A stretch of 64,000 nucleotides of DNA from Burkholderia sp. Bp9143 (lineage in GTDB: Bacteria; Pseudomonadota; Gammaproteobacteria; Burkholderiales; Burkholderiaceae). Each line of letters opens with the position of its first letter. Within the stretch, counting starts at the first letter, position 1. The notes below the pieces were generated by a model. The model saw only the letters and a list, made by a program, of their open reading frames with translations. It did not search any database and was not told the DNA's origin. Positions 16,323 to 26,028 of this stretch are shown here, piece by piece. The translations under genes and the position numbers were made by a program. The stretch lies in the NCBI RefSeq assembly GCF_003853645.1, contig NZ_QTPO01000014.1, forward strand, positions 98,253-162,252. The letters run 5' to 3'.

Positions 16323-18086
16323 ATGAACATGCCCAGCGCGGAATTCTCCACGTCGGAACCCCTTTCCCCTCCCGATAGCGACTCCATCGGCGCCACCGTG
16401 CTCATGAAGGCACTGGCCGACGAGAACGTCGAATTCATCTGGGGCTACCCCGGCGGCTCGGTACTCTACATCTACGACGAGCTTTACAAGCAGGACAAGA
16501 TTCAGCACGTGCTGGTGCGCCACGAACAGGCGGCCGTGCACGCAGCCGATGCGTATGCGCGTTCCACCGGCAACGTCGGCGTCTGTCTCGTGACGTCCGG
16601 CCCCGGTGTCACCAATGCGGTGACCGGCATCGCAACGGCCTACATGGATTCGATCCCGATGGTCGTGATCAGCGGCCAGGTGCCGACTGCCGCGATCGGC
16701 CAGGACGCGTTCCAGGAATGCGATACGGTCGGCATCACGCGTCCGTGCGTGAAGCACAACTTCCTCGTGAAGGACGTGCGCGACCTCGCGGAAACCGTCA
16801 AGAAGGCGTTCTACATCGCCCGCACCGGCCGTCCGGGTCCAGTGCTGATCGACATCCCGAAGGACATCTCGAAGACGCCGTGCCAGTACGAGCCGGTCAA
16901 GAGCGTGTCGCTGCGGTCGTACAACCCCGTCACGAAAGGCCATTCGGGCCAGATCCGCAAGGCCGTGTCGCTGCTGCTGTCGGCGAAGCGTCCCTATATC
17001 TACACGGGCGGCGGCATCATCCTCGCCGACGCGGCGCGCGAACTGAACCAGTTCGCCGACCTGCTCGGCTACCCGGTCACGAACACGCTGATGGGCCTCG
17101 GCGGCTATCGCGCGTCGGACAAGAAATTCCTCGGCATGCTCGGCATGCACGGCACGTACGAAGCGAACATGGCGATGCAGCACTGTGACGTGCTGATCGC
17201 GATCGGCGCCCGCTTCGACGACCGCGTGATCGGCGACCCGGCGCACTTCGCGTCGCGTCCGCGCAAGATCATCCACATCGACATCGACCCGTCGTCGATC
17301 TCGAAGCGCGTGAAGGTCGACATCCCGATCGTCGGCGACGTGAAGGAAGTGCTGAAGGAGCTGATCGAGCAGTTGCAGACGGCCGAGCATGGCCCCGACA
17401 CCGAAGCGCTCGCGCAATGGTGGAAGGACATCGAGGGCTGGCGCGCGAAGGACTGCCTGAAGTTCGACCGCGAAAGCGAGATCATCAAGCCGCAGTACGT
17501 GGTCGAGAAGGCGTGGGAGCTGACGGACGGCAATGCGTTCGTGTGCTCGGACGTCGGCCAGCACCAGATGTGGGCCGCGCAGTTCTACCGTTTCAACAAG
17601 CCGCGTCGCTGGATCAATTCCGGCGGCCTCGGCACGATGGGCTTCGGCCTGCCGGCAGCGATGGGCGTCAAGATGGCGCACCCGGACGACGACGTGCTGT
17701 GCATCACGGGCGAAGGCTCGATCCAGATGTGCATCCAGGAACTGTCGACCTGCCTGCAGTACGACACGCCCGTGAAGATCATTTCGCTGAACAACCGCTA
17801 TCTCGGCATGGTCCGCCAGTGGCAGCAGATCGAATACAGCAAGCGCTATTCACATTCGTACATGGATGCGCTGCCCGACTTCGTGAAGCTCGCCGAAGCG
17901 TACGGCCATGTCGGCATGCGGATCGAAAAGACCTCGGATGTGGAGCCGGCGCTGAAGGAGGCGCTGCGCCTGAAGGACCGCACCGTGTTTCTCGACTTCC
18001 AGACCGATCCGACCGAAAACGTCTGGCCGATGGTACAGGCCGGCAAGGGCATCACCGAGATGCTGCTCGGATCGGAAGATCTGTAA
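16323..18086 (+). CDS. ilvB: Acetolactate synthase large subunit
   Basis: 587 residues, full length for the catalytic subunit. It joins two pyruvates, or pyruvate and 2-oxobutyrate, in the first common step of valine, leucine and isoleucine synthesis. It has the N-terminal ThDP domain with catalytic glutamate in VRHEQAAVHAADAYARS, the central FAD-binding domain (GLGGYRASDKKFLGMLGMHG), and the C-terminal ThDP domain. The metal motif reads TGEGSIQM with Glu where E. coli enzymes have Asp. ATG 16323 has the FWGYPGG context at the proper distance; upstream in-frame ATGs lie in the leader. It heads ilvBNC. Confidence 0.95.
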   Translation: MNMPSAEFSTSEPLSPPDSDSIGATVLMKALADENVEFIWGYPGGSVLYIYDELYKQDKIQHVLVRHEQAAVHAADAYARSTGNVGVCLVTSGPGVTNAVTGIATAYMDSIPMVVISGQVPTAAIGQDAFQECDTVGITRPCVKHNFLVKDVRDLAETVKKAFYIARTGRPGPVLIDIPKDISKTPCQYEPVKSVSLRSYNPVTKGHSGQIRKAVSLLLSAKRPYIYTGGGIILADAARELNQFADLLGYPVTNTLMGLGGYRASDKKFLGMLGMHGTYEANMAMQHCDVLIAIGARFDDRVIGDPAHFASRPRKIIHIDIDPSSISKRVKVDIPIVGDVKEVLKELIEQLQTAEHGPDTEALAQWWKDIEGWRAKDCLKFDRESEIIKPQYVVEKAWELTDGNAFVCSDVGQHQMWAAQFYRFNKPRRWINSGGLGTMGFGLPAAMGVKMAHPDDDVLCITGEGSIQMCIQELSTCLQYDTPVKIISLNNRYLGMVRQWQQIEYSKRYSHSYMDALPDFVKLAEAYGHVGMRIEKTSDVEPALKEALRLKDRTVFLDFQTDPTENVWPMVQAGKGITEMLLGSEDL

Positions 18087-18197
18087 CGGCGCGACGCGCG
18101 CTTGGGCCGAATGCGGCCGCCTTCACGAAGGGCGGTGCGGCACCGGGCGGCGCGCGGCGCGAGTGAATCGACACGGCACATTCTGGAAGAAGCGAAC

Positions 18198-18689
18198 ATG
18201 AGACACATCATTTCCGTCCTGCTGGAGAACGAACCGGGCGCGCTGTCGCGCGTGGTCGGTCTGTTTTCCGCACGCGGCTACAACATCGAAACCTTGACGG
18301 TGGCGCCGACCGAAGACCAATCGCTGTCGCGGCTCACCATCGTTTCCATTGGCTCGGACGACGTGATCGAACAGATCACGAAGCATCTGAACCGCCTGAT
18401 CGAGGTGGTGAAAGTGGTGGACCTGACCGACGGTGCACACATCGAACGCGAGCTGATGCTGATCAAGGTACGTGCAGTGGGCAAGGAGCGCGAAGAAATG
18501 AAGCGGATGTCGGACATTTTCCGGGGCCGCATCATCGACGTGACCGAAAAGACCTACACGATCGAATTGACGGGCGCGAGCGACAAGCTCGACGCATTCA
18601 TCCAGGGGCTGGACGCCAGCGCGATCCTAGAGACCGTGCGTACCGGCAGCTCCGGCATCGGACGCGGCGAGCGCATCCTGAAGGTGTGA
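18198..18689 (+). CDS. ilvN: Acetolactate synthase small (regulatory) subunit
   Basis: 163 residues with an N-terminal ACT domain (MRHIISVLLENEPGALSRVV and GLFSARGYNIETLTV) and the C-terminal ALS_ss domain with REEMKRMSDIFRGRIIDV. It activates the large subunit and gives valine feedback inhibition. It lies 111 bp after ilvB and 94 bp before ilvC, with no terminator between, so all three are probably one operon. The length is that of the IlvH/IlvN long form. Confidence 0.95.
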   Translation: MRHIISVLLENEPGALSRVVGLFSARGYNIETLTVAPTEDQSLSRLTIVSIGSDDVIEQITKHLNRLIEVVKVVDLTDGAHIERELMLIKVRAVGKEREEMKRMSDIFRGRIIDVTEKTYTIELTGASDKLDAFIQGLDASAILETVRTGSSGIGRGERILKV

Positions 18690-18765
18690 TGCCAAGAGGC
18701 ACGCCGGGTGCGCCGTCATGTCCCGGCCCGCAGTACCCAATCCGAACGAATTGTTGAATTTTTGA

Positions 18766-19800
<1,035 letters not shown>

Positions 19801-19843
19801 GCACCGCGTGCTGTTCCGGCCCTTCGAGTGGAGGGTCGGTATC

Positions 19844-19883
19844 AAAAAGCCGCCCGAAGGCAGTAGTGCCCCGGGCGGCTTTT
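19844..19883 (+). terminator. Intrinsic terminator after ilvC
   Basis: An 11-bp stem (19846-19856 with 19872-19882) of AAAGCCGCCCG and its complement is closed by a 15-nt loop and ends in TTTTG. It separates ilvC from psd. Confidence 0.75.
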
Positions 19884-19927
19884 GCTATCCTACGGGCTTT
19901 GCAATTCACCGAACACAGAACGAATCC

Positions 19928-20572
19928 ATGAACTATCCTCATCCGATCATCGCGCGCGAAGGCTGGCCGTTCATCGCGATTGCAGCCGTCATCGCGCTGT
20001 TGATCCACGCCGTCGGGGGCTTCGGCTTCGCGTGGCCGTTCTGGCTGCTGCTCGTCTTCGTCGTCCAGTTCTTCCGCGATCCGCAGCGCCCGATCCCGGC
20101 GCAGCCGAACGCGGTGCTGTGCCCGGCGGACGGCCGCATCGTCGCGGTCGAGACCACGCAGGATCCGTATGCTAACCGCGAAGCGCTGAAGATCAGCGTG
20201 TTCATGAATGTCTTCAACGTCCATTCACAGCGTTCGCCGGTCGACGGCGCGGTCACCAAGGTCGAGTATTTCCCGGGCGCGTTCCTGAACGCGGCGATCG
20301 ACAAGGCATCGACCGAGAACGAGCGCAATGCGGTCGTGATCCAGACGGCGAGCGGCAAGACCGTCACCGCCGTGCAGATCGCCGGCCTCGTCGCCCGCCG
20401 GATCCTCTGCTACGTGCGCGCCGGCGAGCCGCTGTCGCGCGGCCAGCGCTACGGTTTCATCCGCTTCGGTTCGCGCGTCGACGTGTACCTGCCGCTCGGC
20501 AGCCGCGCGAAGGTATCGATCGGCGAGAAGGTCTACGCGTCGTCGACGATCCTCGCCGAGCTCGAACAGTAA
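19928..20572 (+). CDS. psd: Phosphatidylserine decarboxylase, PSD-A type
   Basis: 214 residues, a short archaeal/PSD-A type proenzyme. It makes phosphatidylethanolamine from phosphatidylserine at the inner membrane. The N-terminus has two membrane segments ([17 protein letters not shown] and following), then [21 protein letters not shown], and [11 protein letters not shown], where the chain is expected to cleave between Gly and Ser to form the pyruvoyl group. ATG 19928 gives the correct N-terminus; the longer frame overlaps the ilvC terminator. It is followed at 15 bp by pssA, the preceding enzyme of the pathway. Confidence 0.93.
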   Translation: MNYPHPIIAREGWPFIAIAAVIALLIHAVGGFGFAWPFWLLLVFVVQFFRDPQRPIPAQPNAVLCPADGRIVAVETTQDPYANREALKISVFMNVFNVHSQRSPVDGAVTKVEYFPGAFLNAAIDKASTENERNAVVIQTASGKTVTAVQIAGLVARRILCYVRAGEPLSRGQRYGFIRFGSRVDVYLPLGSRAKVSIGEKVYASSTILAELEQ

Positions 20573-20587
20573 GCGGCGGGACGCACG

Positions 20588-21460
20588 ATGGCCGCATTCA
20601 AACCGCGTCGGCCGCGCAACGGCTCCGGCCAGACGCCACGCCCGTTCCGCCGCAACAAGGTGATGGCGCCGGATCCGGCGCCCATCGAGAGCCGCCGCGC
20701 CGCGCGCCAGCGGTTCCTGAAGACGCGCGGCATCTACCTGCTGCCGAACGCGTTCACGACCGCCGCGCTGTTCTGCGGCTTCTTCGCGGTCGTGCAGGCG
20801 ATGAACGTGCGCTTCGAGATCGCCGCGATCGCGATCTTCGTCGCGATGGTGCTCGACGGGATGGACGGGCGCGTCGCGCGGATGACGCATACGCAAAGCG
20901 CGTTCGGCGAACAGTTCGACAGCCTGTCGGACATGGTGTCGTTCGGCGTCGCGCCCGCGCTCGTGATGTACGAGTGGGTGCTGAAGGATCTCGGCCGCTG
21001 GGGCTGGCTCGCCGCGTTCGTCTACTGCTCGGGGGCCGCGCTGCGCCTCGCGCGCTTCAACACGAACATCGGCAGCGTCGACAAGCGCTTCTTCCAGGGG
21101 CTGCCGAGCCCGGCCGCCGCCGCGCTGATCGCCGGCTTCGTCTGGCTCGCGACCGACAACCGCGTGCCGATGAAGCTCGGCTGGCTGCCGTGGGTCGCGT
21201 TCGCGCTGACGATCTACGCGGGCGTGACGATGGTGTCGAACGCGCCGTTCTACAGCGGCAAGGCGCTCGACGTGCGGCACCGCGTGCCGTTCGCGGCGAT
21301 TCTGCTGGTCGTCGTGGCATTCGTGCTCGTATCGTCCGATCCGCCGCTGATGCTGTTCTGCCTGTTCGTGCTGTACGGGCTGTCCGGCTACGCGTTCTGG
21401 GCCTACATGGCCGTGCGCGGGCGGGCGAACCCCGCGCGCTCGTCGCAGCGCGATCACTGA
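20588..21460 (+). CDS. pssA: CDP-diacylglycerol-serine O-phosphatidyltransferase
   Basis: 290 residues, a membrane CDP-alcohol phosphotransferase with about eight helices. The catalytic motif DGMDGRVAR...G...D...D (DGMDGRVARMTHTQSAFG, then DSLSD) lies at about residues 98-122. It makes phosphatidylserine from CDP-diacylglycerol and serine. About 40 Arg/Pro-rich residues precede the first helix. The psd-pssA pair gives the full route to phosphatidylethanolamine. Confidence 0.93.
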   Translation: MAAFKPRRPRNGSGQTPRPFRRNKVMAPDPAPIESRRAARQRFLKTRGIYLLPNAFTTAALFCGFFAVVQAMNVRFEIAAIAIFVAMVLDGMDGRVARMTHTQSAFGEQFDSLSDMVSFGVAPALVMYEWVLKDLGRWGWLAAFVYCSGAALRLARFNTNIGSVDKRFFQGLPSPAAAALIAGFVWLATDNRVPMKLGWLPWVAFALTIYAGVTMVSNAPFYSGKALDVRHRVPFAAILLVVVAFVLVSSDPPLMLFCLFVLYGLSGYAFWAYMAVRGRANPARSSQRDH

Positions 21461-21476
21461 CGCGCAACCTGCCCGG

Positions 21477-21520
21477 AAACGGCGGCCTCGGATTGATTCC
21501 CGGGCCGCCGTTTTCATTTG
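21477..21520 (+). terminator. Intrinsic terminator after pssA
   Basis: A GGCGGCC/GGCCGCC stem (21481-21487 with 21503-21509, extendable by flanking C-G and A-T pairs) is followed by TTTTCATTT. It isolates the leuA unit from psd-pssA. Confidence 0.75.
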
Positions 21521-21565
21521 CCCCTTTTTCGCCCGGCGCGGCCCGGCATCGTGGGTGCCGTCCGA

Positions 21566-21594
21566 TTGCGCGCCCGGCGGAATGCCGCTATAGT
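21566..21594 (+). promoter_or_regulatory. Promoter of the leuA transcript
   Basis: TTGCGC (21566-21571) and TATAGT (21589-21594) stand 17 bp apart, close to the sigma-70 consensus. The expected start point is about 21600-21602, which coincides with the ATG of the leader ORF at 21602. Confidence 0.7.
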
Positions 21595-21601
21595 CTTTGG
21601 C

Positions 21602-21682
21602 ATGACTGCATTTTCCCGCCTCTCCCTCCTTCTAGCCGGTGCGCCGCTACGCGCGCTAGCGTTGGCGCGCCTGCCGCGCTGA
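21602..21682 (+). CDS. Candidate leucine leader peptide upstream of leuA
   Basis: A 26-codon ORF with 8 leucines (residues 7, 9, 10, 11, 16, 19, 21, 24). Three are CTA and one each CTT and TTG, codons that are rare in this GC-rich genome; the run CTC-CTT-CTA covers residues 9-11. It has no ribosome site, and its ATG falls at the predicted transcription start, so it may be translated from a leaderless mRNA. Possible RNA structures follow: 21661-21667 can pair with 21724-21730, competing with a hairpin of 21724-21728 with 21733-21737. No U-tract is seen, so a classical terminator is not certain. It ends 102 bp before leuA. Confidence 0.6.
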   Translation: MTAFSRLSLLLAGAPLRALALARLPR

Positions 21683-21784
21683 CCGTTCTCGCCCTCCGTC
21701 AAGCCTCGTCTGTTGTTGAGCGTCGCCAGCGGTGGCGCGATCTCATTACGTTTGATTTCCGTATAAAGAGCCCTGGAGCCCCCC

Positions 21785-23329
21785 ATGACAGACAAGCTGA
21801 TCATTTTCGATACGACGTTGCGTGACGGTGAACAATCGCCCGGCGCGTCGATGACGAAGGAAGAGAAAATCCGCATCGCGAAGCATCTCGAGCGGATGAA
21901 GGTCGACGTGATCGAGGCCGGCTTCGCGGCCAGCTCGAACGGTGACTTCGACGCGATCCACACGATCGCCGGTCTGGTGAAGGACAGCACGATCTGCTCG
22001 CTGGCGCGTGCCAACGACAAGGACATCCAGCGTGCGGCCGACGCGCTGAAGCCGGCCAATAGTGCTCGGATCCACACGTTCATCGCGACGTCGCCGCTGC
22101 ACATGGAGAAGAAACTGCGGATGACGCCGGACCAGGTGTTCGAGCAGGCGCGCCTCGCGGTGCGCTTCGCGCGCAAGTTCACCGACAACGTCGAATTCTC
22201 GCCGGAAGACGGCAGCCGTTCGGACCTCGACTTCCTGTGCCGCGTGCTGGAAGCCGTGATCGCCGAAGGGGCGACGACGATCAACATCGCCGACACGGTC
22301 GGCTACGGCGTGCCGGAACTCTACGGCAACCTCGTGAAGACGCTGCGCGAACGCATTCCGAACTCGGACAAGGCGATCTTCTCCGTGCATTGCCACAACG
22401 ACCTCGGGATGGCGGTGGCGAACTCGCTCGCCGGCGTGAAGATCGGCGGTGCACGGCAGGTCGAGTGCACGATCAACGGTCTCGGCGAGCGCGCGGGCAA
22501 TACGTCGCTCGAGGAAATCGTGATGGCCGTGAAGACCCGCAAGGACTACTTCGGCCTCGACGTCGGCATCGACACGACGCAGATCGTGCCGACATCGAAG
22601 CTCGTGTCGCAGATCACCGGATTCGTCGTGCAGCCGAACAAGGCCGTGGTCGGCGCGAACGCATTCGCGCACGCGTCGGGCATCCACCAGGATGGCGTGC
22701 TGAAGGCGCGCGACACCTACGAGATCATGCGCGCGGAAGACGTGGGCTGGACCGCGAACAAGATCGTGCTCGGCAAGTTGTCGGGCCGCAACGCGTTCAA
22801 GCAGCGTCTGCAGGAGCTCGGCGTGTCGCTCGACAGCGAAGCCGAACTGAATGCCGCGTTCATGCGCTTCAAGGACCTCGCCGACCGCAAGGCCGAGATC
22901 TTCGACGAAGACATCATCGCCATCGTCTCCGAAGAATCGGCGTTCGCGCACGAGCAGGAGCACTTCAAGTTCGTGTCGCTGTCGCAGCACTCGGAAACCG
23001 GCGAGCAACCGCAAGCCAAGGTCGTGTTCGCGGTCGAGGGCAAGGAAGTGACCGGAGAGGCGCGCGGCAACGGCCCCGTCGACGCGACGCTGAACGCGAT
23101 CGAGAGCGAAGTCGGCAGCGGTTCCGAACTGCTGCTGTACTCGGTGAACGCGATCACGACCGGCACGCAGGCGCAGGGCGAAGTGACGGTCCGGCTGTCG
23201 AAGAGCGGGCGGATCGTCAACGGCGTCGGCACCGATCCGGACATCGTCGCGGCGTCCGCGAAGGCGTACATCGCCGCGCTGAACAAGTTGCACTCGAAGG
23301 ACGACAAGGTCAACCCGCAGCGCGCGTAA
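21785..23329 (+). CDS. leuA: 2-isopropylmalate synthase
   Basis: 514 residues, full length. It condenses acetyl-CoA with 2-oxoisovalerate, the first step specific to leucine. The N-terminal TIM barrel starts with [18 protein letters not shown] and contains the metal-binding [13 protein letters not shown] and [13 protein letters not shown] motifs; [12 protein letters not shown] follows; the C-terminal LeuA dimer/allosteric domain spans about residues 390-505 and binds leucine. GGAG at 21775-21778 serves as ribosome site. It is apart from leuBCD, and a leucine-rich leader ORF precedes it. Confidence 0.95.
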   Translation: MTDKLIIFDTTLRDGEQSPGASMTKEEKIRIAKHLERMKVDVIEAGFAASSNGDFDAIHTIAGLVKDSTICSLARANDKDIQRAADALKPANSARIHTFIATSPLHMEKKLRMTPDQVFEQARLAVRFARKFTDNVEFSPEDGSRSDLDFLCRVLEAVIAEGATTINIADTVGYGVPELYGNLVKTLRERIPNSDKAIFSVHCHNDLGMAVANSLAGVKIGGARQVECTINGLGERAGNTSLEEIVMAVKTRKDYFGLDVGIDTTQIVPTSKLVSQITGFVVQPNKAVVGANAFAHASGIHQDGVLKARDTYEIMRAEDVGWTANKIVLGKLSGRNAFKQRLQELGVSLDSEAELNAAFMRFKDLADRKAEIFDEDIIAIVSEESAFAHEQEHFKFVSLSQHSETGEQPQAKVVFAVEGKEVTGEARGNGPVDATLNAIESEVGSGSELLLYSVNAITTGTQAQGEVTVRLSKSGRIVNGVGTDPDIVAASAKAYIAALNKLHSKDDKVNPQRA

Positions 23330-23361
23330 GCGCTGAGCGTCGAGCGCCCCGAAACGCCCCG

Positions 23362-23400
23362 AAACGCCCCGTGCGGCCGTGTGCCGCCCGGGGCGTTTTT
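23362..23400 (+). terminator. Intrinsic terminator after leuA
   Basis: AAACGCCCCG (23362-23371) pairs with CGGGGCGTTT (23389-23398), followed by more T. Extra copies of the GAAACGCCCC unit (23351-23360 and a partial one before it) offer alternative 5' arms. It lies 11 bp from the convergent SulP gene end. Confidence 0.75.
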
Positions 23401-23410
23401 CATGCGCCGC

Positions 23411-24961
23411 TCATTCGGCGGCCGGCGCGCGGAACAGCCAGCGGCGCGCGGGCGGGCGGGGCACCGGGCTGCGGCGGCGAAATTCGACCGTGATCCCGCG
23501 CCCCGGTGCTTCGGCGACGAATGCGTCGAGCAGTTCGAGCACGTCGTGATCGATGTAGTCGGCGCGCGTCGCGTCGATGATCACGGTCGCACGGTCCGGA
23601 ATGTGCCGCAGGTGATGCTTGACCTGCACCTTGCCGAGGAACGACACGTCCTTGCGGAACGACAGCAGGAAGTGATCGTCGTGCTGCGCGAGCGTGACGG
23701 GGCTCTTCAGGTTTGCCACCGCGACCACCAGCACGCTGCAGGCGAGGCCGAGCGCGATGCCGAACAGCAGGTCGACCGCCAGCACGCCCGCGATCGTCGC
23801 GGCGAACGGCACGAACGCGGCCGGGCCCTGCTTCAACACCGAGCGGAACAGCGCCGGTTTCGCGAGCTTCAAGCCGGTGTGGATCAGGATTGCCGCAAGG
23901 CTTGCGAGCGGGATCAGGTTGATCAGCCCGGTGAGCGCGAACACGCTCGCAAGCAGCAGGATCCCGTGCACGATCGCCGACATCCGGCTTTGCGCACCCG
24001 CGTTCACGTTGACCGAACTGCGCACGATCACCGACGTGATCGGCAGCCCGCCGACCGCCCCCGCGACGAGATTGCCGACGCCTTGGGCCTTCAGTTCGCG
24101 GTCCGGCTCGGTCGGTCGGCGTTTCGGATCGATCTGTTCGACCGCTTCCAGGCTCAGCAGCGTCTCGAGGCTCGCGACGACCGCGAGTGTGATCGCGACG
24201 CGCCACACGTCCGGATTGGCCAACTGCGCGAAGTTCGGGCCGAACTCGGCGTGCTTCAGCGACGCCGCAAGCGCCGCGAACGATTCGAGCTCCGGCAGCG
24301 CGACACGATGCGCGGCGCCCGGCGCGACTGACGGCGCAATGACGCCGAGCACCAGCGTTGCGCCGATGCCGAACACGACGACCGCGAGCGGCGCGGGCAC
24401 CGAGCGCACCCAGGCGAGGCGCTTGAATGCCGGCGTGTCCCAGGCGACCAGCAGCATGAGTGAGACGAGTGCGATGGCCGTTGCAGCCCAAGCGGTCGGC
24501 AGGCCCGGCCATGATGCAAACGATTGCGCGGCCGGGCCGCCGATGCCGAATGCGAACGGAATCTGCTTCACGATCAGCAACAGGCCGATCGCGGCGAGCA
24601 TGCCCTTGATGACGGGCGACGGCACGTAGGCCGCGAAGCGCCCGGCGCGCAGCATGCCGAAGCCGAACTGCAGCACGCCCGACAGCAGCACCGCGAGCAG
24701 GAACGCGGAAAAGCTGCCGAGTTGCGCGATCCCTTCGACGACGATCACGACGAGGCCGGCCGCCGGCCCGCTGACCGACAGCGACGAGCCGCTCAGTAGC
24801 GCGACGATGATGCCGCCGACGATGCCGGACACGAGTCCGGCGAACGGCTCGACGCCGGACGCATTGGCGATGCCGAGACAGAGCGGCAGCGCGACGAGGA
24901 AAACGACGATGCCGGCGATGATGTCGCGCGGCAGGGTGGACAGATGCGGGTTCAATTTCAT
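23411..24961 (-). CDS. SulP family anion transporter with STAS domain
   Basis: 516 residues. The transmembrane part (about residues 10-400, some 12-14 segments) has the SulP hallmarks GLVSGIVGGIIVALLSGSSLSVSGPAAGL and SVNVNAGAQSRMSAIVHG; a reduced STAS domain follows (about 430-500, DRATVIIDATRADYIDHDVLELL). SulP proteins carry sulfate, bicarbonate or dicarboxylates. The carbonic anhydrase gene 38 bp upstream on the same strand argues for bicarbonate. ATG 24961 starts MKLNPHLSTLPRDI, the usual family start; longer readings run into the carbonic anhydrase gene. Confidence 0.88.
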   Translation of the reverse strand: MKLNPHLSTLPRDIIAGIVVFLVALPLCLGIANASGVEPFAGLVSGIVGGIIVALLSGSSLSVSGPAAGLVVIVVEGIAQLGSFSAFLLAVLLSGVLQFGFGMLRAGRFAAYVPSPVIKGMLAAIGLLLIVKQIPFAFGIGGPAAQSFASWPGLPTAWAATAIALVSLMLLVAWDTPAFKRLAWVRSVPAPLAVVVFGIGATLVLGVIAPSVAPGAAHRVALPELESFAALAASLKHAEFGPNFAQLANPDVWRVAITLAVVASLETLLSLEAVEQIDPKRRPTEPDRELKAQGVGNLVAGAVGGLPITSVIVRSSVNVNAGAQSRMSAIVHGILLLASVFALTGLINLIPLASLAAILIHTGLKLAKPALFRSVLKQGPAAFVPFAATIAGVLAVDLLFGIALGLACSVLVVAVANLKSPVTLAQHDDHFLLSFRKDVSFLGKVQVKHHLRHIPDRATVIIDATRADYIDHDVLELLDAFVAEAPGRGITVEFRRRSPVPRPPARRWLFRAPAAE

Positions 24962-24999
24962 GATCGGGGCGACTTCATTGGCGTAGGGGGAGGTGCGAG

Positions 25000-25641
25000 T
25001 TAGCCGAGTGCAGCTGCCGTGGCGGCATGCTCCGGTTCGGCTTCGGCGGGTGGTGCCGTATAGCCGGAGTCGAGCTCCTTCAGCCGGCCATCGGCGAGCG
25101 AAAAGATCCAGCCGTGCACGAGCGGCGGCCGCTGCCGCCCGCGCACGATCGGCGACGCGCGCAGCAGCCGCACCTGTTCGAGCACGTTCAGCTCGGCCAG
25201 GCGATCGGCGGCGGTCGTGTCGTCGAGTCCGTCGAGCGCGTCGCGATGGTGCCGCGCGAGCGTGCAGAGCGGCGCGATGCGGCGTGCGACGTGCGGCAGG
25301 TCGGCCGGCGGCGGCAGCAGCGATGCGCGCACGCCGCCGCACCCGTAATGACCGCATACGATCACGTGGTCGACTTCGAGTACGCGCACCGCATACTCGA
25401 GCACGCTCGCGGAGTTGTCGTCGTCGGGATGGAACAGGTTCGCGATGTTGCGATGGACGAACAGTTCGCCGGGCACGCTGTGCGTGATGGTTTCGGCCGG
25501 CACCCGGCTGTCGGCGCAGCCGATCCACAGCACGCGCGGGTTCTGGCCGCGTGCGAGCGCGTCGAAAAAGCCGGGCGTGCGTTCGCGCGTTTCGCGGGCC
25601 CAGGCGATGTTGGCGACCAGCATGCTCTTGGGGCGGTTCAT
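25000..25641 (-). CDS. can: Beta-class carbonic anhydrase
   Basis: 213 residues. Zinc ligands are Cys42 (GCADSRVP), His98 and Cys101 (CGHYGCGG), with the catalytic Asp44-Arg46 pair. It interconverts carbon dioxide and bicarbonate in the cytosol, supplying bicarbonate to carboxylases. It is upstream of and probably cotranscribed with the SulP gene. The gene is preceded by an unusually AT-rich intergenic region that should contain its promoter. Confidence 0.92.
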   Translation of the reverse strand: MNRPKSMLVANIAWARETRERTPGFFDALARGQNPRVLWIGCADSRVPAETITHSVPGELFVHRNIANLFHPDDDNSASVLEYAVRVLEVDHVIVCGHYGCGGVRASLLPPPADLPHVARRIAPLCTLARHHRDALDGLDDTTAADRLAELNVLEQVRLLRASPIVRGRQRPPLVHGWIFSLADGRLKELDSGYTAPPAEAEPEHAATAAALG

Positions 25642-26028
25642 GAGGACTCCTTTTTGATAAAGGCAAACAAATGACGGATGAAGTGGAGCAATATGATTCT
25701 TTCTAAATTGAAAGGTTCAATTTTGACTGATATTAGGGGTATGCCCTAATGTCCGGTGTCATTGATACAAATTGTTTCAAGTGGATCTGGTGAAGTGCAT
25801 CAAATGCACCAATACAACGCATGACATGTATTGCGAATACTGGTTTCTCGCCGGTGGCCGCACGGCAAGGACTCCACGCAATGGTGTTCCGTGCGTGCAC
25901 GATCGGAAAGGATTGCCGCGTCGAATCGGGAATTAATTGAATATAACGGAAAAAATGAAATGGTCATTCACGCAATGATTCGTGAATGGCCATTGTGAAA
26001 ATTGCGCGGAAATGCGCAATTGATCCAA
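25642..26028. other. AT-rich intergenic region with several inverted repeats
   Basis: 387 bp without a credible gene, clearly richer in A and T than the flanks. It holds GTGCAT-CAA-ATGCAC (25795-25809), CAATACA with TGTATTG 10 bp apart (25810-25833), a 14-bp stem at 25959-25994 and an 8-bp stem at 26000-26021. The last two probably end transcription of the minus-strand lipoprotein gene; the first two may be operators for the carbonic anhydrase gene, which reads away to the left. Confidence 0.6.
25959..25994 (-). terminator. Terminator of the lipoprotein gene, minus strand
   Basis: A 14-bp stem with one G-T pair (25959-25972 with 25981-25994) is followed on the minus strand by TTTCATTTTTT. 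A second perfect hairpin (26000-26007 with 26014-26021) lies between it and the lipoprotein stop codon. Confidence 0.7.
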
